A DNA stretch of 29,492 nucleotides from Eubacterium sp. GTDB lineage: Bacteria; Bacillota; Clostridia; Oscillospirales; Acutalibacteraceae. Positions 14,132 through 22,752 of this stretch are shown here, one piece after another. The notes beneath the pieces are model-generated. The model searched no databases and was not told the origin of the DNA. It was given only the letters and a program-made list of their open reading frames with translations. The first letter of the stretch is position 1, and each line of letters opens with the position of its first letter. Position numbers and translations under genes: made by a program. The stretch covers positions 1-29,492 of the forward strand of contig JACTVT010000026.1 of assembly GCA_014465955.1 (NCBI GenBank), read 5' to 3'.

Positions 14132-16534
14132 CTATTGTGTTATTGACGCACGTTTATCCTTTTCCGCATGGATTAAGTGATTGTATTTCTTCTTTTTTTC
14201 AGGTTTGAATTCAAGCGCAATATCCATAACTTCAGCAAATTCAGTTACCGGAATAAATTCAACACCTGATTTTACTTCATCTGAAATTTCACTCAGGTCT
14301 TTTACATTGTCTTTCGGAATGATAACTACTCGGCAGCCTGACTTGTATGCAGCCATACTTTTCTCTTTAAGTCCGCCGATAGCGAGTGCTTTGCCTTTAA
14401 GACTGATTTCACCGGTCATTGCAACATCGTGTTTTATAGGGATTCCCGTTAATTCGGACACGATTGCTGTTGTAATTGCAAGACCTGCAGATGGTCCGTC
14501 TTTTGGCACTGCACCTTCCGTAGCGTGAATATGTATGTCTTTATTTTTATAGAATTCGGCATCAACGCCTATTTTATCGGCAATTGAACGAACATAAGAT
14601 ACGGCAATTTTCGCACTTTCTTTCATAACATCGCCGAGATTGCCTGTAAGTTCGATTTTACCTGTTCCGTCAAGTGCTGAAACTTCAATCGGCAGAAGTG
14701 TACCGCCTACGCTTGTCCACGCAAGGCCGTTTACAACTCCAACTTTGTTTTCTTTATCTATAACATCTTTTTTGAATCTTTTAGGGCCTAACAAATCCTC
14801 AATATTGCTTTTTGAAACTCTGAAAACAGTTTCTCCGTTTTCAAGTGCAACAGATGCTTTTCGGCAAAGTGCGGCAATCGTTTTCTCTAATTTTCTGACG
14901 CCTGCCTCGCTTGTGTAACTTTCAATAATGATGTTAATTGTCTCATCAGTGATTTTAAATTCTTTTGAATTCAGATTATGTTTTGCCATTTCTTTTTTCA
15001 GCAAATGTTTTTTCGCAATATTAAATTTTTCTTCTGCTGTGTAAGAATTCAGTTCAATAATGTCCATTCGGTCATAAAGCGGAGCGGATATAGCGGAAAC
15101 ATCATTGGCTGTTGTTATAAAAAATACTTTGCTTAAATCAACAGGAAAATCAATATAATGGTCATTGAAACTGAAATTCTGTTCAGGGTCAAGCGCCTCA
15201 AGCAAAGCAGATGACGGGTCACCCTTGTAATCATTGCCGACTTTGTCAATTTCATCAAGCAGAATAATCGGATTCATAACGCCGCTTTTAATAACTGCCT
15301 CAACAATTCTGCCTGTCATTGCGCCTATATAAGTTTTTCTGTGTCCTCTGATTTCTGCTTCATCGTGAACACCGCCAAGGGCAATGCGTACATATTTTCT
15401 GTTCATACTCTTGGCAAGACTTTTTACAATTGATGTTTTGCCAACGCCGGGAGGTCCGGCAAGACAGATTATCTGCCCTTTATAATCAGGATTTCGCTTA
15501 TAAACTGACAGTGATTCAATAATTCGGTCTTTAACTTTATTGAGAGAATAATGTTCTTTGTCAAGAACTTTTCTGCTTTTTTCAAGGTTAATTGAATTTT
15601 TGGTGTATCTGCCAAATGGAATTTCAAGACATTTATCAAGATAATTTCTGACAACTGTGCCCTCATGTGATCCACTCGGCATTTTCATAAGTTTGTCGCA
15701 CTCTTTAAGTAACTTGCTTTTTATCTCATCAGAGCACTTAAGTTGAGAAATTTCCTGTTTATATTTATCGGCCTCTTCAACAGGACTTTCTGTTTCGCCG
15801 AGAATATCTGAAATTACTTTCATTTCTTCTCTGAGATAATATTCACGCTGATTTTTATCTATATTTTCCTGAACTATGTCGTGAATTTCTGCTTCAAGAG
15901 CAAGCGTTGAATTTTCTTTTTTCAGAATTACTATAAGTCTTGAAAGTCTGTCTAAAATATCTACTGCTTCAAGAACCGACTGTTTATCATTATAATCAAG
16001 AAATGAATTTGAACAAATGTAATCGCAAAGTTTACCGCTGTTTTTTATTGACATTACATTGACTTTTACATCATTGCTTATTTTTGATATGTAAGATGAA
16101 TAAATTTCAAATTCTTTTTTTACTGTTCTGCTATAGGCAGTTTGCTCTTTCGGCGTTAAAGAGTATGTTTCGGTGATTATATTTACGTTTGCATCTACAT
16201 AGGGAGATATTGTATTAAAATCTACCATCTCTCCCCTGCTTTCGCCCTCAACGATGACTCTTAAATTATTAGATGCGGGTATTCTGTTCATTTGCTTAAT
16301 TGTGCAGATAACGCCCGTTTTATATAAATCGTCAAATGAGGGATCATCGCACGCAGGGTCTTTTTGAGCAGTGAGAAAAACTTTCTGGTTTCTGTTCATT
16401 GCAGTTTTTAAAGCCTCTATGCTCTTTTTTCTTCCCACATCAAAATGTAAAACCATTTCGGGAAAAATTACAAGACCGCGCAAAGGTATAACAGGAATTT
16501 TTATTAAATTGTCTAAATTATTGATATCGCTCAT
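14132..16534 (-). CDS. lon: ATP-dependent protease Lon
   Basis: Homohexameric cytoplasmic protease that degrades misfolded and regulatory proteins. The 800-residue chain has the N-terminal substrate-binding domain (about 11-210), a coiled linker, the AAA+ module with Walker A GPPGVGKT (360-367) and Walker B ILLDEID (424-430), and the C-terminal peptidase with the Ser-Lys dyad in PKDGPSAG (S682) and GGLKEKS (K725). The 43-residue S-K spacing equals that of classical LonA. A basic tail of about 20 residues follows the peptidase. It begins a lon-ysxC-lysA operon with its own promoter. Confidence 0.97.
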   Translation of the reverse strand: MSDINNLDNLIKIPVIPLRGLVIFPEMVLHFDVGRKKSIEALKTAMNRNQKVFLTAQKDPACDDPSFDDLYKTGVICTIKQMNRIPASNNLRVIVEGESRGEMVDFNTISPYVDANVNIITETYSLTPKEQTAYSRTVKKEFEIYSSYISKISNDVKVNVMSIKNSGKLCDYICSNSFLDYNDKQSVLEAVDILDRLSRLIVILKKENSTLALEAEIHDIVQENIDKNQREYYLREEMKVISDILGETESPVEEADKYKQEISQLKCSDEIKSKLLKECDKLMKMPSGSHEGTVVRNYLDKCLEIPFGRYTKNSINLEKSRKVLDKEHYSLNKVKDRIIESLSVYKRNPDYKGQIICLAGPPGVGKTSIVKSLAKSMNRKYVRIALGGVHDEAEIRGHRKTYIGAMTGRIVEAVIKSGVMNPIILLDEIDKVGNDYKGDPSSALLEALDPEQNFSFNDHYIDFPVDLSKVFFITTANDVSAISAPLYDRMDIIELNSYTAEEKFNIAKKHLLKKEMAKHNLNSKEFKITDETINIIIESYTSEAGVRKLEKTIAALCRKASVALENGETVFRVSKSNIEDLLGPKRFKKDVIDKENKVGVVNGLAWTSVGGTLLPIEVSALDGTGKIELTGNLGDVMKESAKIAVSYVRSIADKIGVDAEFYKNKDIHIHATEGAVPKDGPSAGLAITTAIVSELTGIPIKHDVAMTGEISLKGKALAIGGLKEKSMAAYKSGCRVVIIPKDNVKDLSEISDEVKSGVEFIPVTEFAEVMDIALEFKPEKKKKYNHLIHAEKDKRASITQ

Positions 16535-16578
16535 AAATTCACCTGATAATGGCTAAACCGCCAAAATAAACTGCGAAT

Positions 16579-16607
16579 ATTATATAATAAAAATAGCAAA
16601 AAGGCAA
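16579..16607 (-). promoter_or_regulatory. Promoter of lon, nested in the clpX terminator
   Basis: Minus strand: TTGCCT (16607-16602), 17-bp spacer, TATAAT (16584-16579). The -35 box is part of the 3' arm and T-run of the clpX terminator. No CIRCE or CtsR-type operator is visible nearby. Confidence 0.75.
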
Positions 16608-16634
16608 GTATAAAGTAAAAACCTTATACCTGCC
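16598..16634 (-). terminator. Terminator of tig-clpP-clpX
   Basis: In minus sense GGCAGGTATAAGG (16634-16622) pairs over 13 positions, two of them G-U, with CTTTATACTTGCC (16615-16603), followed by TTTTT. It starts 7 nt after the clpX stop. Confidence 0.85.
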
Positions 16635-16641
16635 GATATAT

Positions 16642-17928
16642 TTACGCGTTTTTAATTGAAGATGCCGTTAAGTTTTTTATTTCCTTTGCCGGATTTCTTA
16701 AAACAATGGGATCTTTGCTGCCTTTTACAGTGTCTTCTGTTATTATAACTTTTTCTGCAGTTGCATCGCTCGGTATTTTAAACATAAGTTCTGTTAAAAC
16801 ACCTTCAAGCACACTTCTCAGTCCTCGTGCACCTGTTTTTCTTTCTAGTGTAACATCTGCTACAGCCTCAAGTGCTTCCTTTTTGAATTCAAGTTCAACA
16901 CCGTCAAATTCAAAAAGTTTTGTATACTGTTTTACAATTGAATTTTTAGGTTCAGTCATAATTCTTACAAGTGCATCTTTATCAAGATTATCAAGAACTG
17001 TTATAACGGGAATTCTGCCAATCAGTTCGGGAATTAAGCCATACTTAACAAGATCGTGTTGAATGGCTTTTTTCAGAATTTCGTTTTTATCAACTTTATT
17101 TGATTCAACATTTGCACCGAATCCCATTGATTTGGAACCGATACGTTTTTCGATAATCTTTTCAATACCGTCAAAAGCACCGCCGCAGATAAACAGTATA
17201 TTTGTTGTATCAATCTGTATAAATTCCTGCTGGGGATGTTTTCTTCCGCCTCCGGGAGGAACATTCGATACAGTACCCTCCAAAATTTTAAGCAAAGCCT
17301 GTTGAACGCCCTCGCCGCTTACATCACGAGTAATGGAGCGGTTTTCGGATTTTCTTGATATCTTATCAATTTCATCAACATAAATAATGCCGCGCTGCGC
17401 TTTTTCCACATCAAAATCAGCGGCTTGGATAAGTCTTAAAAGAATGTTTTCAACATCTTCGCCGACATAGCCTGCTTCGGTTAAAGTGGTTGCATCTGCA
17501 ATTGCAAAAGGAACATTGAGTATTTTTGCAAGTGTTTGTGCAAGCATTGTTTTACCAACACCTGTTGGTCCAAGAAGAAGAATGTTACTTTTCTGAATAT
17601 CAATATCGCTGTTTGAATTAGAGTAAATTCTTTTGTAATGATTATAAACTGCAACGGAAAGCGCAATTTTTGCATTATCCTGACCGATAACGTATTCATC
17701 AAGTTTAGCCTTGATTTCTTCAGGCTTCGGAAGAACCATATCCTGTTCTGCCTTATGACCTGCCGAACGGTTATCAATCGGTGATTCGTTGATAAGATTA
17801 TTACAAAGTCCGATGCATTCATCACAGATGAATACACCGGGGCCTTCTATTAATTTGTGTACCATAGACTCGGATTTTCCGCAAAAGGAACATCTTGCCA
17901 TATGATTTCTGCCATCATCTCGTGCCAT
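16642..17928 (-). CDS. clpX: ATP-dependent Clp protease ATP-binding subunit ClpX
   Basis: AAA+ unfoldase that feeds substrates to ClpP. The 428 residues show the N-terminal zinc-binding domain (C13-x2-C16 and C35-x2-C38), Walker A GPTGVGKT (120-127), pore loop GYVGED (153-158), Walker B IIYVDEIDKI (181-190), the RKSENRSITRDVSGEGVQQ stretch (192-210) and sensor-2 GARGLRS near 365. It lies 20 nt downstream of clpP and ends the tig-clpP-clpX operon before a strong terminator. The ATG has a GGAG site 8 nt upstream. Confidence 0.97.
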   Translation of the reverse strand: MARDDGRNHMARCSFCGKSESMVHKLIEGPGVFICDECIGLCNNLINESPIDNRSAGHKAEQDMVLPKPEEIKAKLDEYVIGQDNAKIALSVAVYNHYKRIYSNSNSDIDIQKSNILLLGPTGVGKTMLAQTLAKILNVPFAIADATTLTEAGYVGEDVENILLRLIQAADFDVEKAQRGIIYVDEIDKISRKSENRSITRDVSGEGVQQALLKILEGTVSNVPPGGGRKHPQQEFIQIDTTNILFICGGAFDGIEKIIEKRIGSKSMGFGANVESNKVDKNEILKKAIQHDLVKYGLIPELIGRIPVITVLDNLDKDALVRIMTEPKNSIVKQYTKLFEFDGVELEFKKEALEAVADVTLERKTGARGLRSVLEGVLTELMFKIPSDATAEKVIITEDTVKGSKDPIVLRNPAKEIKNLTASSIKNA

Positions 17929-17948
17929 AGGGACAACTCCAAACTAAA

Positions 17949-18530
17949 TTATCTTTTATCAATAACCTTATCTACAAGACCGTATGCAAGAGCCTCTTCG
18001 GCAGTAAGCCAATTATCCCTATCAGTATCTCTCATAAGGTCTTCAATAGGTCTTCCGCAGTTTTCGGCCATAATTCTGTTCAACTTTTCTTTAGTTTTAA
18101 GAATGTGCTTAGCGGCAATTTCAATTTCAGTAGCCTGACCCTGTGTCTGACCAAGCGGCTGGTGAATCATAACTTCAGCATTCGGCAGGCAGATTCTTTT
18201 GCCTTTTGCACCGCTCGAAAGCAGAAATGCACCCATTGATGCAGCCATACCGATGCAAATTGTTGATACATCACATTTAATGTACTGCATAGTATCATAA
18301 ATCGCCATACCGTCTGTAACCGAACCACCCGGTGAATTGATATAAAGGCTTATATCTTTTTCACTGTCCTGACTTTCAAGGAAAAGAAGTTGAGCAACAA
18401 CAAGTGATGCAGTCTGTGAATTAACTTCGTCTGAAAGAACGATAATTCTGTCATTAAGAAGTCTTGAAAAAATATCCATTGAGCGTTCGCCGTTACCGGT
18501 CTGCTCAAGAACATAAGGAACTAATGCCAT
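17949..18530 (-). CDS. clpP: ATP-dependent Clp protease proteolytic subunit ClpP
   Basis: Tetradecameric serine protease partner of ClpX. The 193-residue sequence has the full triad S98 (GMAASMGAF), H123 (MIHQPLG) and D172 (RDNWLTAEEA), plus the oligomerisation helix QTQGQATEIEIAAKHIL. Length is normal. It is the middle gene of tig-clpP-clpX, with gaps of about 18-20 nt, a gene order common to many bacteria. Confidence 0.97.
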   Translation of the reverse strand: MALVPYVLEQTGNGERSMDIFSRLLNDRIIVLSDEVNSQTASLVVAQLLFLESQDSEKDISLYINSPGGSVTDGMAIYDTMQYIKCDVSTICIGMAASMGAFLLSSGAKGKRICLPNAEVMIHQPLGQTQGQATEIEIAAKHILKTKEKLNRIMAENCGRPIEDLMRDTDRDNWLTAEEALAYGLVDKVIDKR

Positions 18531-18548
18531 AGTAACACTACCTTTTAA

Positions 18549-19829
18549 TTATTCTATAACTGCTGATTCAACAATCAAATCAACAGCCTTATTGCGTTTA
18601 ATATCTTCTGTCAATTGCTCTGCAGGAACTGCTTTTTTAACCTGATCAACGTCCATACCGTACTGTTCGCCGATTTTTGCAGCCTCTGCGTCAATTTCTT
18701 CATCTGATACTTCAATATTTTCTGCTTCCATAATTGCAGCAAGTGCAACAGAAACTTTAACTTGCTTTTCAGCACCCTCTTTAAAGGATTCCTTAAATGT
18801 ATCCATATCCTGACCCATATACTGAAGATAAGTTTCAAGATTAAGACCCTGCATCTGAAGTCTGTAGTTGTATTCCTGAACCATTTCGTCAGTTCTCTTT
18901 GTGAACATACACTCAGGAATTTCAACTTCCATATTTTCAACAACCTGCTCTAAAAGTTGGTTTTCAAGGTCAATTTTAGCGTCTTTTTCTTTCTTTTCAG
19001 CAATCTGCTTTTTTAGGTCTTCCTTAACTTCGTCAAGAGTATCAAATTCAGAAACATCTTTTGCAAATTCATCATCAAGTTCGGGTAATTCCTTAGTTTT
19101 GATTTCGTGAATTTTACATTTGAATACAGCGTCTTTGCCTGCAAGTTCTTCTGCATATTCTTCAGGGAAAGTAACGTTAACATCAAATTCTTCGTCTACG
19201 CCGTGACCTGCTACCTGTTCTTCAAAGCCCGGAATGAATGAACCTGAACCGAGTTCAAGCGGATAATTTTCGCCCTTGCCGCCTTCAAAAGCAACACCGT
19301 CTGTAAAGCCCTCAAAGTCAATAGTTGCAGTATCGCCCATTTCTGCGTTTCTGTCTGTAACATCAATAAGACGTGAATTTCTTTCCTGCATCTGCTTCAG
19401 TTCATTTTCTACATCTTCATCTGTTGCTTCGGTTGGAAGTTTAACTGCTTTCAAGCCTTTGTATTCACCGAGTTTTACTTCAGGATATGTAGTAACCTTC
19501 ATTTTCATTTCAACGCCTTCTTCCTTGCTCATAACAGGAATTTCAAGGTCAAACGGAGCGTCAACTACTTTAAGTTCAGCCTCTTCAATAGCAGAAGAAA
19601 CTGCCTCGGGATAAACGATATCAAGTGCTTCTTCATAGAATGCACCTTCACCGTACATTTTTTCAATCATACCCTGAGTTGCCTTGCCTTTACGGAAACC
19701 GGGTAACTGAATGTTCTTTTTACCTTTTAAATATGCCTGTTTGCAAGCCTCTTTAAATGCGTCACTGCTTACTGTAACTTCAATTTCATAAGTATTTGTA
19801 TCTACTTTGTTAGATGATTTAAGTGCCAT
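18549..19829 (-). CDS. tig: Trigger factor, ribosome-associated chaperone and prolyl isomerase
   Basis: Binds the ribosome exit tunnel and assists folding of new chains. About 426 residues: N-terminal ribosome-binding domain with the signature LPGFRKGKATQGMI, a central FKBP-like domain (from about MGDTATIDFEGFTDG to KIHEIKTKELP), and the C-terminal helical arms (EIPECMFTKRTDEMVQEYNYRLQ onward). The frame stays open 33 nt further upstream, but the ATG at 19829 is chosen for its perfect AGGAGG (19842-19837) 7 nt away and the family-like start MALKSSNKV. A near-consensus promoter stands upstream. It leads the tig-clpP-clpX operon. Confidence 0.95.
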   Translation of the reverse strand: MALKSSNKVDTNTYEIEVTVSSDAFKEACKQAYLKGKKNIQLPGFRKGKATQGMIEKMYGEGAFYEEALDIVYPEAVSSAIEEAELKVVDAPFDLEIPVMSKEEGVEMKMKVTTYPEVKLGEYKGLKAVKLPTEATDEDVENELKQMQERNSRLIDVTDRNAEMGDTATIDFEGFTDGVAFEGGKGENYPLELGSGSFIPGFEEQVAGHGVDEEFDVNVTFPEEYAEELAGKDAVFKCKIHEIKTKELPELDDEFAKDVSEFDTLDEVKEDLKKQIAEKKEKDAKIDLENQLLEQVVENMEVEIPECMFTKRTDEMVQEYNYRLQMQGLNLETYLQYMGQDMDTFKESFKEGAEKQVKVSVALAAIMEAENIEVSDEEIDAEAAKIGEQYGMDVDQVKKAVPAEQLTEDIKRNKAVDLIVESAVIE

Positions 19830-19871
19830 CTTTAGACCTCCTAAGAAATATTTATTAATCACCGAATAGGC

Positions 19872-19900
19872 ATTATAACATAAGTATATAAGTTTTTCAA
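19872..19900 (-). promoter_or_regulatory. Promoter of tig-clpP-clpX
   Basis: Minus strand: TTGAAA (19900-19895), 17-bp spacer, perfect TATAAT (19877-19872) with TGT before it, an extended -10. The -35 box is 1 nt beyond the stop of the metallophosphoesterase gene; no terminator separates them. Confidence 0.85.
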
Positions 19901-19901
19901 G

Positions 19902-20588
19902 TTAATATTTGTTAATTAAATACGGCATAAAATTTAATCTGTCACAGGAAATGAGTTTAAAATCAATTCCGTCAATCGTTCCTTCACGGGCGTATTTTGC
20001 GCCTTCTCCGTGAAGATGCCCGAAAAAGCATTTTTTTATACCGAATTCTTTTAACAAATTCATAATTTCCTCACATTCTGAATTTGCAGTAATAGGCGGA
20101 TAATGAAGAAAAACAATTTTGGTGTCGGACTTTGCATTTTCCAGACTGCGCCTTAACCTCATAATTTCTCTGTTCAAAACTTTAACGTCAAAATCTTCTT
20201 CACTTTCAAACATCCAGCCCCTTGAACCGCATATGGAAAAATTATCAAAATTATAAGCATCGTTATAAAGAAATTTTATTGTTTTAAAATGATTTTCATC
20301 AATCATTTTATTCATTTTTGAAAGTGTGTTCCACCAGTAATCATGGTTGCCTTTTATAATTATTTTATTGCCGTTTAAATTTTCGATGAAATCCAAATCG
20401 GGAATTAATTCGCTGAAATTCATTGCCCAACTTATGTCACCTGCAATAACTATATCATCGGCAGGACTAATGATTTTATTCCAGTTTTTTTGTAATTTTT
20501 CTGTATAATTCTGCCACCCGCTGAAAGTATCCATCGGTTTATCTGTTCCGAATGATAAATGAGTATCGGCAATTGCAAATAAAGACAT
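19902..20588 (-). CDS. Calcineurin-like metallophosphoesterase
   Basis: Two-metal phosphoesterase of about 228 residues. The ligand motifs appear in order: ADTH (D8, H10), AGDISWAM (D51), KGNHDYWW (N81, H82), FLHYPPI and FGHLHGEG. The NHDYWW and DISWAM variants are characteristic of a Firmicute phosphohydrolase subfamily whose substrate I cannot name. An ATG at 20603 is in frame, but it overlaps the AAGGAGG ribosome site, so the ATG at 20588 is taken, giving MSLFAIADTH. The 4-nt spacing is short, which leaves some doubt about the start. The gene is divergent from the small DUF1540 gene. Confidence 0.88.
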   Translation of the reverse strand: MSLFAIADTHLSFGTDKPMDTFSGWQNYTEKLQKNWNKIISPADDIVIAGDISWAMNFSELIPDLDFIENLNGNKIIIKGNHDYWWNTLSKMNKMIDENHFKTIKFLYNDAYNFDNFSICGSRGWMFESEEDFDVKVLNREIMRLRRSLENAKSDTKIVFLHYPPITANSECEEIMNLLKEFGIKKCFFGHLHGEGAKYAREGTIDGIDFKLISCDRLNFMPYLINKY

Positions 20589-20597
20589 AAATCCTCC

Positions 20598-20626
20598 TTG
20601 CATAAAAAGTTTTATTTAGGTAAAAA
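20598..20626 (+). promoter_or_regulatory. Possible promoter of the DUF1540 gene
   Basis: As a SigA promoter: TTGCAT (20598-20603), 17 bp, TAAAAA (20621-20626). The same DNA also reads GCATA (20600-20604) then GGTAAAAATA (20619-20628), which fits the forespore SigF -10 pattern GGnnAnAnTA, with a 14-bp gap that is slightly short. The sequence cannot decide between these. Confidence 0.4.
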
Positions 20627-20649
20627 TAATGATGAAGGGAGTGATCATA

Positions 20650-20817
20650 ATGAACGAAATTAAAGGAATTTCATGCGAGGTAAAAAACTGTATTCACCAC
20701 GATCAGTCTGATTGCTGCACTGCAGGCCATATCAAAGTCGGCAATAAAGGCGCAACATCAACAACTGAAACAAAATGTGAAACATTTGAATGCTGTGAAA
20801 ACTGTCATTGTCAGTAA
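20650..20817 (+). CDS. DUF1540 small cysteine-rich protein
   Basis: A 55-residue protein with nine cysteines (9, 14, 22, 23, 43, 48, 49, 52, 54) and several His, beginning MNEIKGISCEVKNCIHHD. The SCEV..C and C.A..I.V pattern matches DUF1540, a family of tiny probable metal-binding proteins common in Clostridia and Bacilli, function unknown. Two upstream ATGs (20629, 20632) are in frame; the ATG at 20650 is preferred because GGGAGTGAT lies about 8 nt before it. It is a lone gene ended by a strong bidirectional terminator. Confidence 0.88.
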   Translation: MNEIKGISCEVKNCIHHDQSDCCTAGHIKVGNKGATSTTETKCETFECCENCHCQ

Positions 20818-20839
20818 TCAGTGAAAAGTAATTAACGAA

Positions 20840-20870
20840 AACGGCTCTGTTTGCAGAGCCGTTATTTTTA
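20840..20870. terminator. Bidirectional terminator between DUF1540 and thrC
   Basis: AACGGCTCTG (20840-20849), loop TTTG, CAGAGCCGTT (20854-20863), then ATTTTTA. A perfect 10-bp stem. The thrC stop lies in the flanking T-run at 20868-20870. Confidence 0.9.
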
Positions 20871-22364
20871 TAAGTTAAGAAGTTTGAATACCATTTCGCT
20901 CATATCTTCTTTGTTGCAGACATTTGTGAATCTTACTTCTTTATTTTTGAGATTTGCAAGAGGCTTCGGAACATCTGCAGACGATATTCTGTGAAGTTCG
21001 TCAACCATTTCAAATTCATCAAGTTCGGGTGTTTTGCCTTCAAGAATAGCCGTAAGTACACTTTTTGAAAATTTGTACGGAGATGCAGTTGAATCTATTA
21101 CCGTTGGTATATCGTCACCCGTTCTCTTGACATATTCATCGTAAACATTTACTGCAACCGCAGTATGTGTATCACAAAGATATTTATACTTATCAAAATG
21201 TTCTTTAATAGTATTATTAACAACTTCTTCGTTTGTATAACCGGCATCAAAAGTTTTTTGAATTTCGGAAATCAATTCATCTGAAACGCTGTATTTACCA
21301 TCAGACGACAGTTTATTCATAAGTGATGAAACAAGTTTATCATCATCACCGCTCATATGATAAAGAAGTCTTTCGAGGTTTGACGAAATAAGAATATCCA
21401 TACTCGGTGATGTTGTAGCATAGAAATCTCTGTTCCTGTCATAAGTTCCTGTTTTAAGGAAATCGGTTAAAACATTATTTGTATTTGATGCACAGATAAG
21501 ATTTTTAATCGGAACACCCATCTGCTTTGCGTAATATCCTGCAAGAATATTGCCGAAATTACCTGTCGGTACAACAACATTAATAGGCTCGCCTGCTTTG
21601 ATTTTACCCATATTGAGCATATCACAGTAGGTTGAAAAATAATAAACAATCTGCGGAACAAGTCTGCCCCAGTTAATTGAATTTGCAGAAGAAAACATCA
21701 TGTTTTTTTCTGCAAGTTGATTTTTTATTTCTGCATTCGTGAAAATTGATTTTACAGCACTTTGTGCATCGTCAAAGTTTCCGTTTATAGCACAAACAGA
21801 AACATTTGAACCTTCCTGTGTAGTCATTTGCAGTTTTTGCATAGGTGAAACGCCGTCAACAGGATAGAAAACAAGGATTTTTGTTTTATCTACATCTTTA
21901 AAGCCCTCAAGAGCAGCCTTACCCGTATCTCCCGATGTTGCAACAAGAATAACAATTGTTTTACCTTCTGCCGTTTTTTTTGCAGATACCGTCATAAGGT
22001 ATGGAAGAAGTTGGAGCGCCATATCTTTAAATGCACATGTAGGACCATGCCACAATTCAAGAATATTTTTATTGCCGTCAATATTTACAGTAGGTGCTAC
22101 TGCGTCAGACGAAAACTTTTCAGCCTTGTATGCACCTTCAACGCAATAATTGATTTCTTCTTCGGTAAAATCTGTTAAAAATTCTTTTAAAACGGTTTTT
22201 GCTCTGTCAATATATGACATTGAAACCATTTTCTCAATATCTTTAATAGTAAACTGCGGCAGTTCACAAGGTACAAAAAGTCCGCCCTCTTCGCTGATTC
22301 CCTGAGCGATGGCCTGTGATGCAGTTACTTTGATTGATTTATCACGTGTTGATGTATAAAACAT
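20868..22364 (-). CDS. thrC: Threonine synthase
   Basis: PLP enzyme converting O-phosphohomoserine to threonine. About 498 residues, the long form also found in E. coli and yeast. The PLP lysine is in HGPTCAFKDMALQLLPY (K113 from this start). The phosphate loop is ATSGDTGKAALEGF, and VVPTGNFGNILAGYYAKQMG is the second family block. Two ATGs lie 6 nt apart; the downstream one (22364) is chosen because AGGAGA is then about 9 nt away and MFYTSTRD is the typical start. It lies 28 nt after yraN with no terminator, so it may be the last gene of the rbgA run; only a weak promoter-like sequence is visible. Confidence 0.95.
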   Translation of the reverse strand: MFYTSTRDKSIKVTASQAIAQGISEEGGLFVPCELPQFTIKDIEKMVSMSYIDRAKTVLKEFLTDFTEEEINYCVEGAYKAEKFSSDAVAPTVNIDGNKNILELWHGPTCAFKDMALQLLPYLMTVSAKKTAEGKTIVILVATSGDTGKAALEGFKDVDKTKILVFYPVDGVSPMQKLQMTTQEGSNVSVCAINGNFDDAQSAVKSIFTNAEIKNQLAEKNMMFSSANSINWGRLVPQIVYYFSTYCDMLNMGKIKAGEPINVVVPTGNFGNILAGYYAKQMGVPIKNLICASNTNNVLTDFLKTGTYDRNRDFYATTSPSMDILISSNLERLLYHMSGDDDKLVSSLMNKLSSDGKYSVSDELISEIQKTFDAGYTNEEVVNNTIKEHFDKYKYLCDTHTAVAVNVYDEYVKRTGDDIPTVIDSTASPYKFSKSVLTAILEGKTPELDEFEMVDELHRISSADVPKPLANLKNKEVRFTNVCNKEDMSEMVFKLLNL

Positions 22365-22398
22365 AATCATATCTCTCCTAAATTTTATCTATAGTATT

Positions 22399-22752
22399 TT
22401 AATATAATTCAAAAGCATTTTCAAGGTGTTTGATACATTTTATCTTATTATTTTCACTGTAAACCTCAATAATATCAAATCTCGGCTGCAATTTTATGTT
22501 ATTATTGGATATGTAAATCTGTGCCGTTGAAATAATTTTTTGCTGCTTGCGGTAATCAACAAATTCTGCAGGTGCTGCAATTGAATTCTGATTTCGCATT
22601 TTTACTTCAATAAAGCAAATTGTTTTACCCTTTTGCATAATTAAATCAATTTCACCGAATGCCGAAACATAATTGAAATCAAGCAGTTTATATTTTTTCT
22701 TTTTCAGATATTCACATGCTTTTATTTCGGCCAGTTTTCCGAGAGAATTCAT
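22399..22752 (-). CDS. YraN family (UPF0102) nuclease-like protein
   Basis: A 117-residue protein with the restriction-endonuclease-like core expected of UPF0102: LGKLAEIKACEYL at the start, FGEIDLIM (32-39) and the E-x-K motif FIEVKMR (47-53). A specific reaction is not settled. Its start overlaps the rnhB stop by 4 nt, and the rbgA-rnhB-yraN order is conserved in Firmicutes. Confidence 0.92.
   Translation of the reverse strand: MNSLGKLAEIKACEYLKKKKYKLLDFNYVSAFGEIDLIMQKGKTICFIEVKMRNQNSIAAPAEFVDYRKQQKIISTAQIYISNNNIKLQPRFDIIEVYSENNKIKCIKHLENAFELY

Noticed and set aside
16535..16580. CIRCE or CtsR operator upstream of lon
   Set aside because: Only a weak GGCGG...AGCC symmetry is present; neither the TTAGCACTC-N9-GAGTGCTAA nor the GGTCAAA repeat pattern can be found.
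17481..17837. Open frame of 118 codons overlapping clpX on the same strand
   Set aside because: It lies wholly inside clpX, which has all its motifs; the translation shows no domain and looks like a shadow frame.
22371..22398. T-box or other amino-acid riboswitch before thrC
   Set aside because: The gap to yraN is only about 30 nt, too short for such a leader, and no structure is seen.
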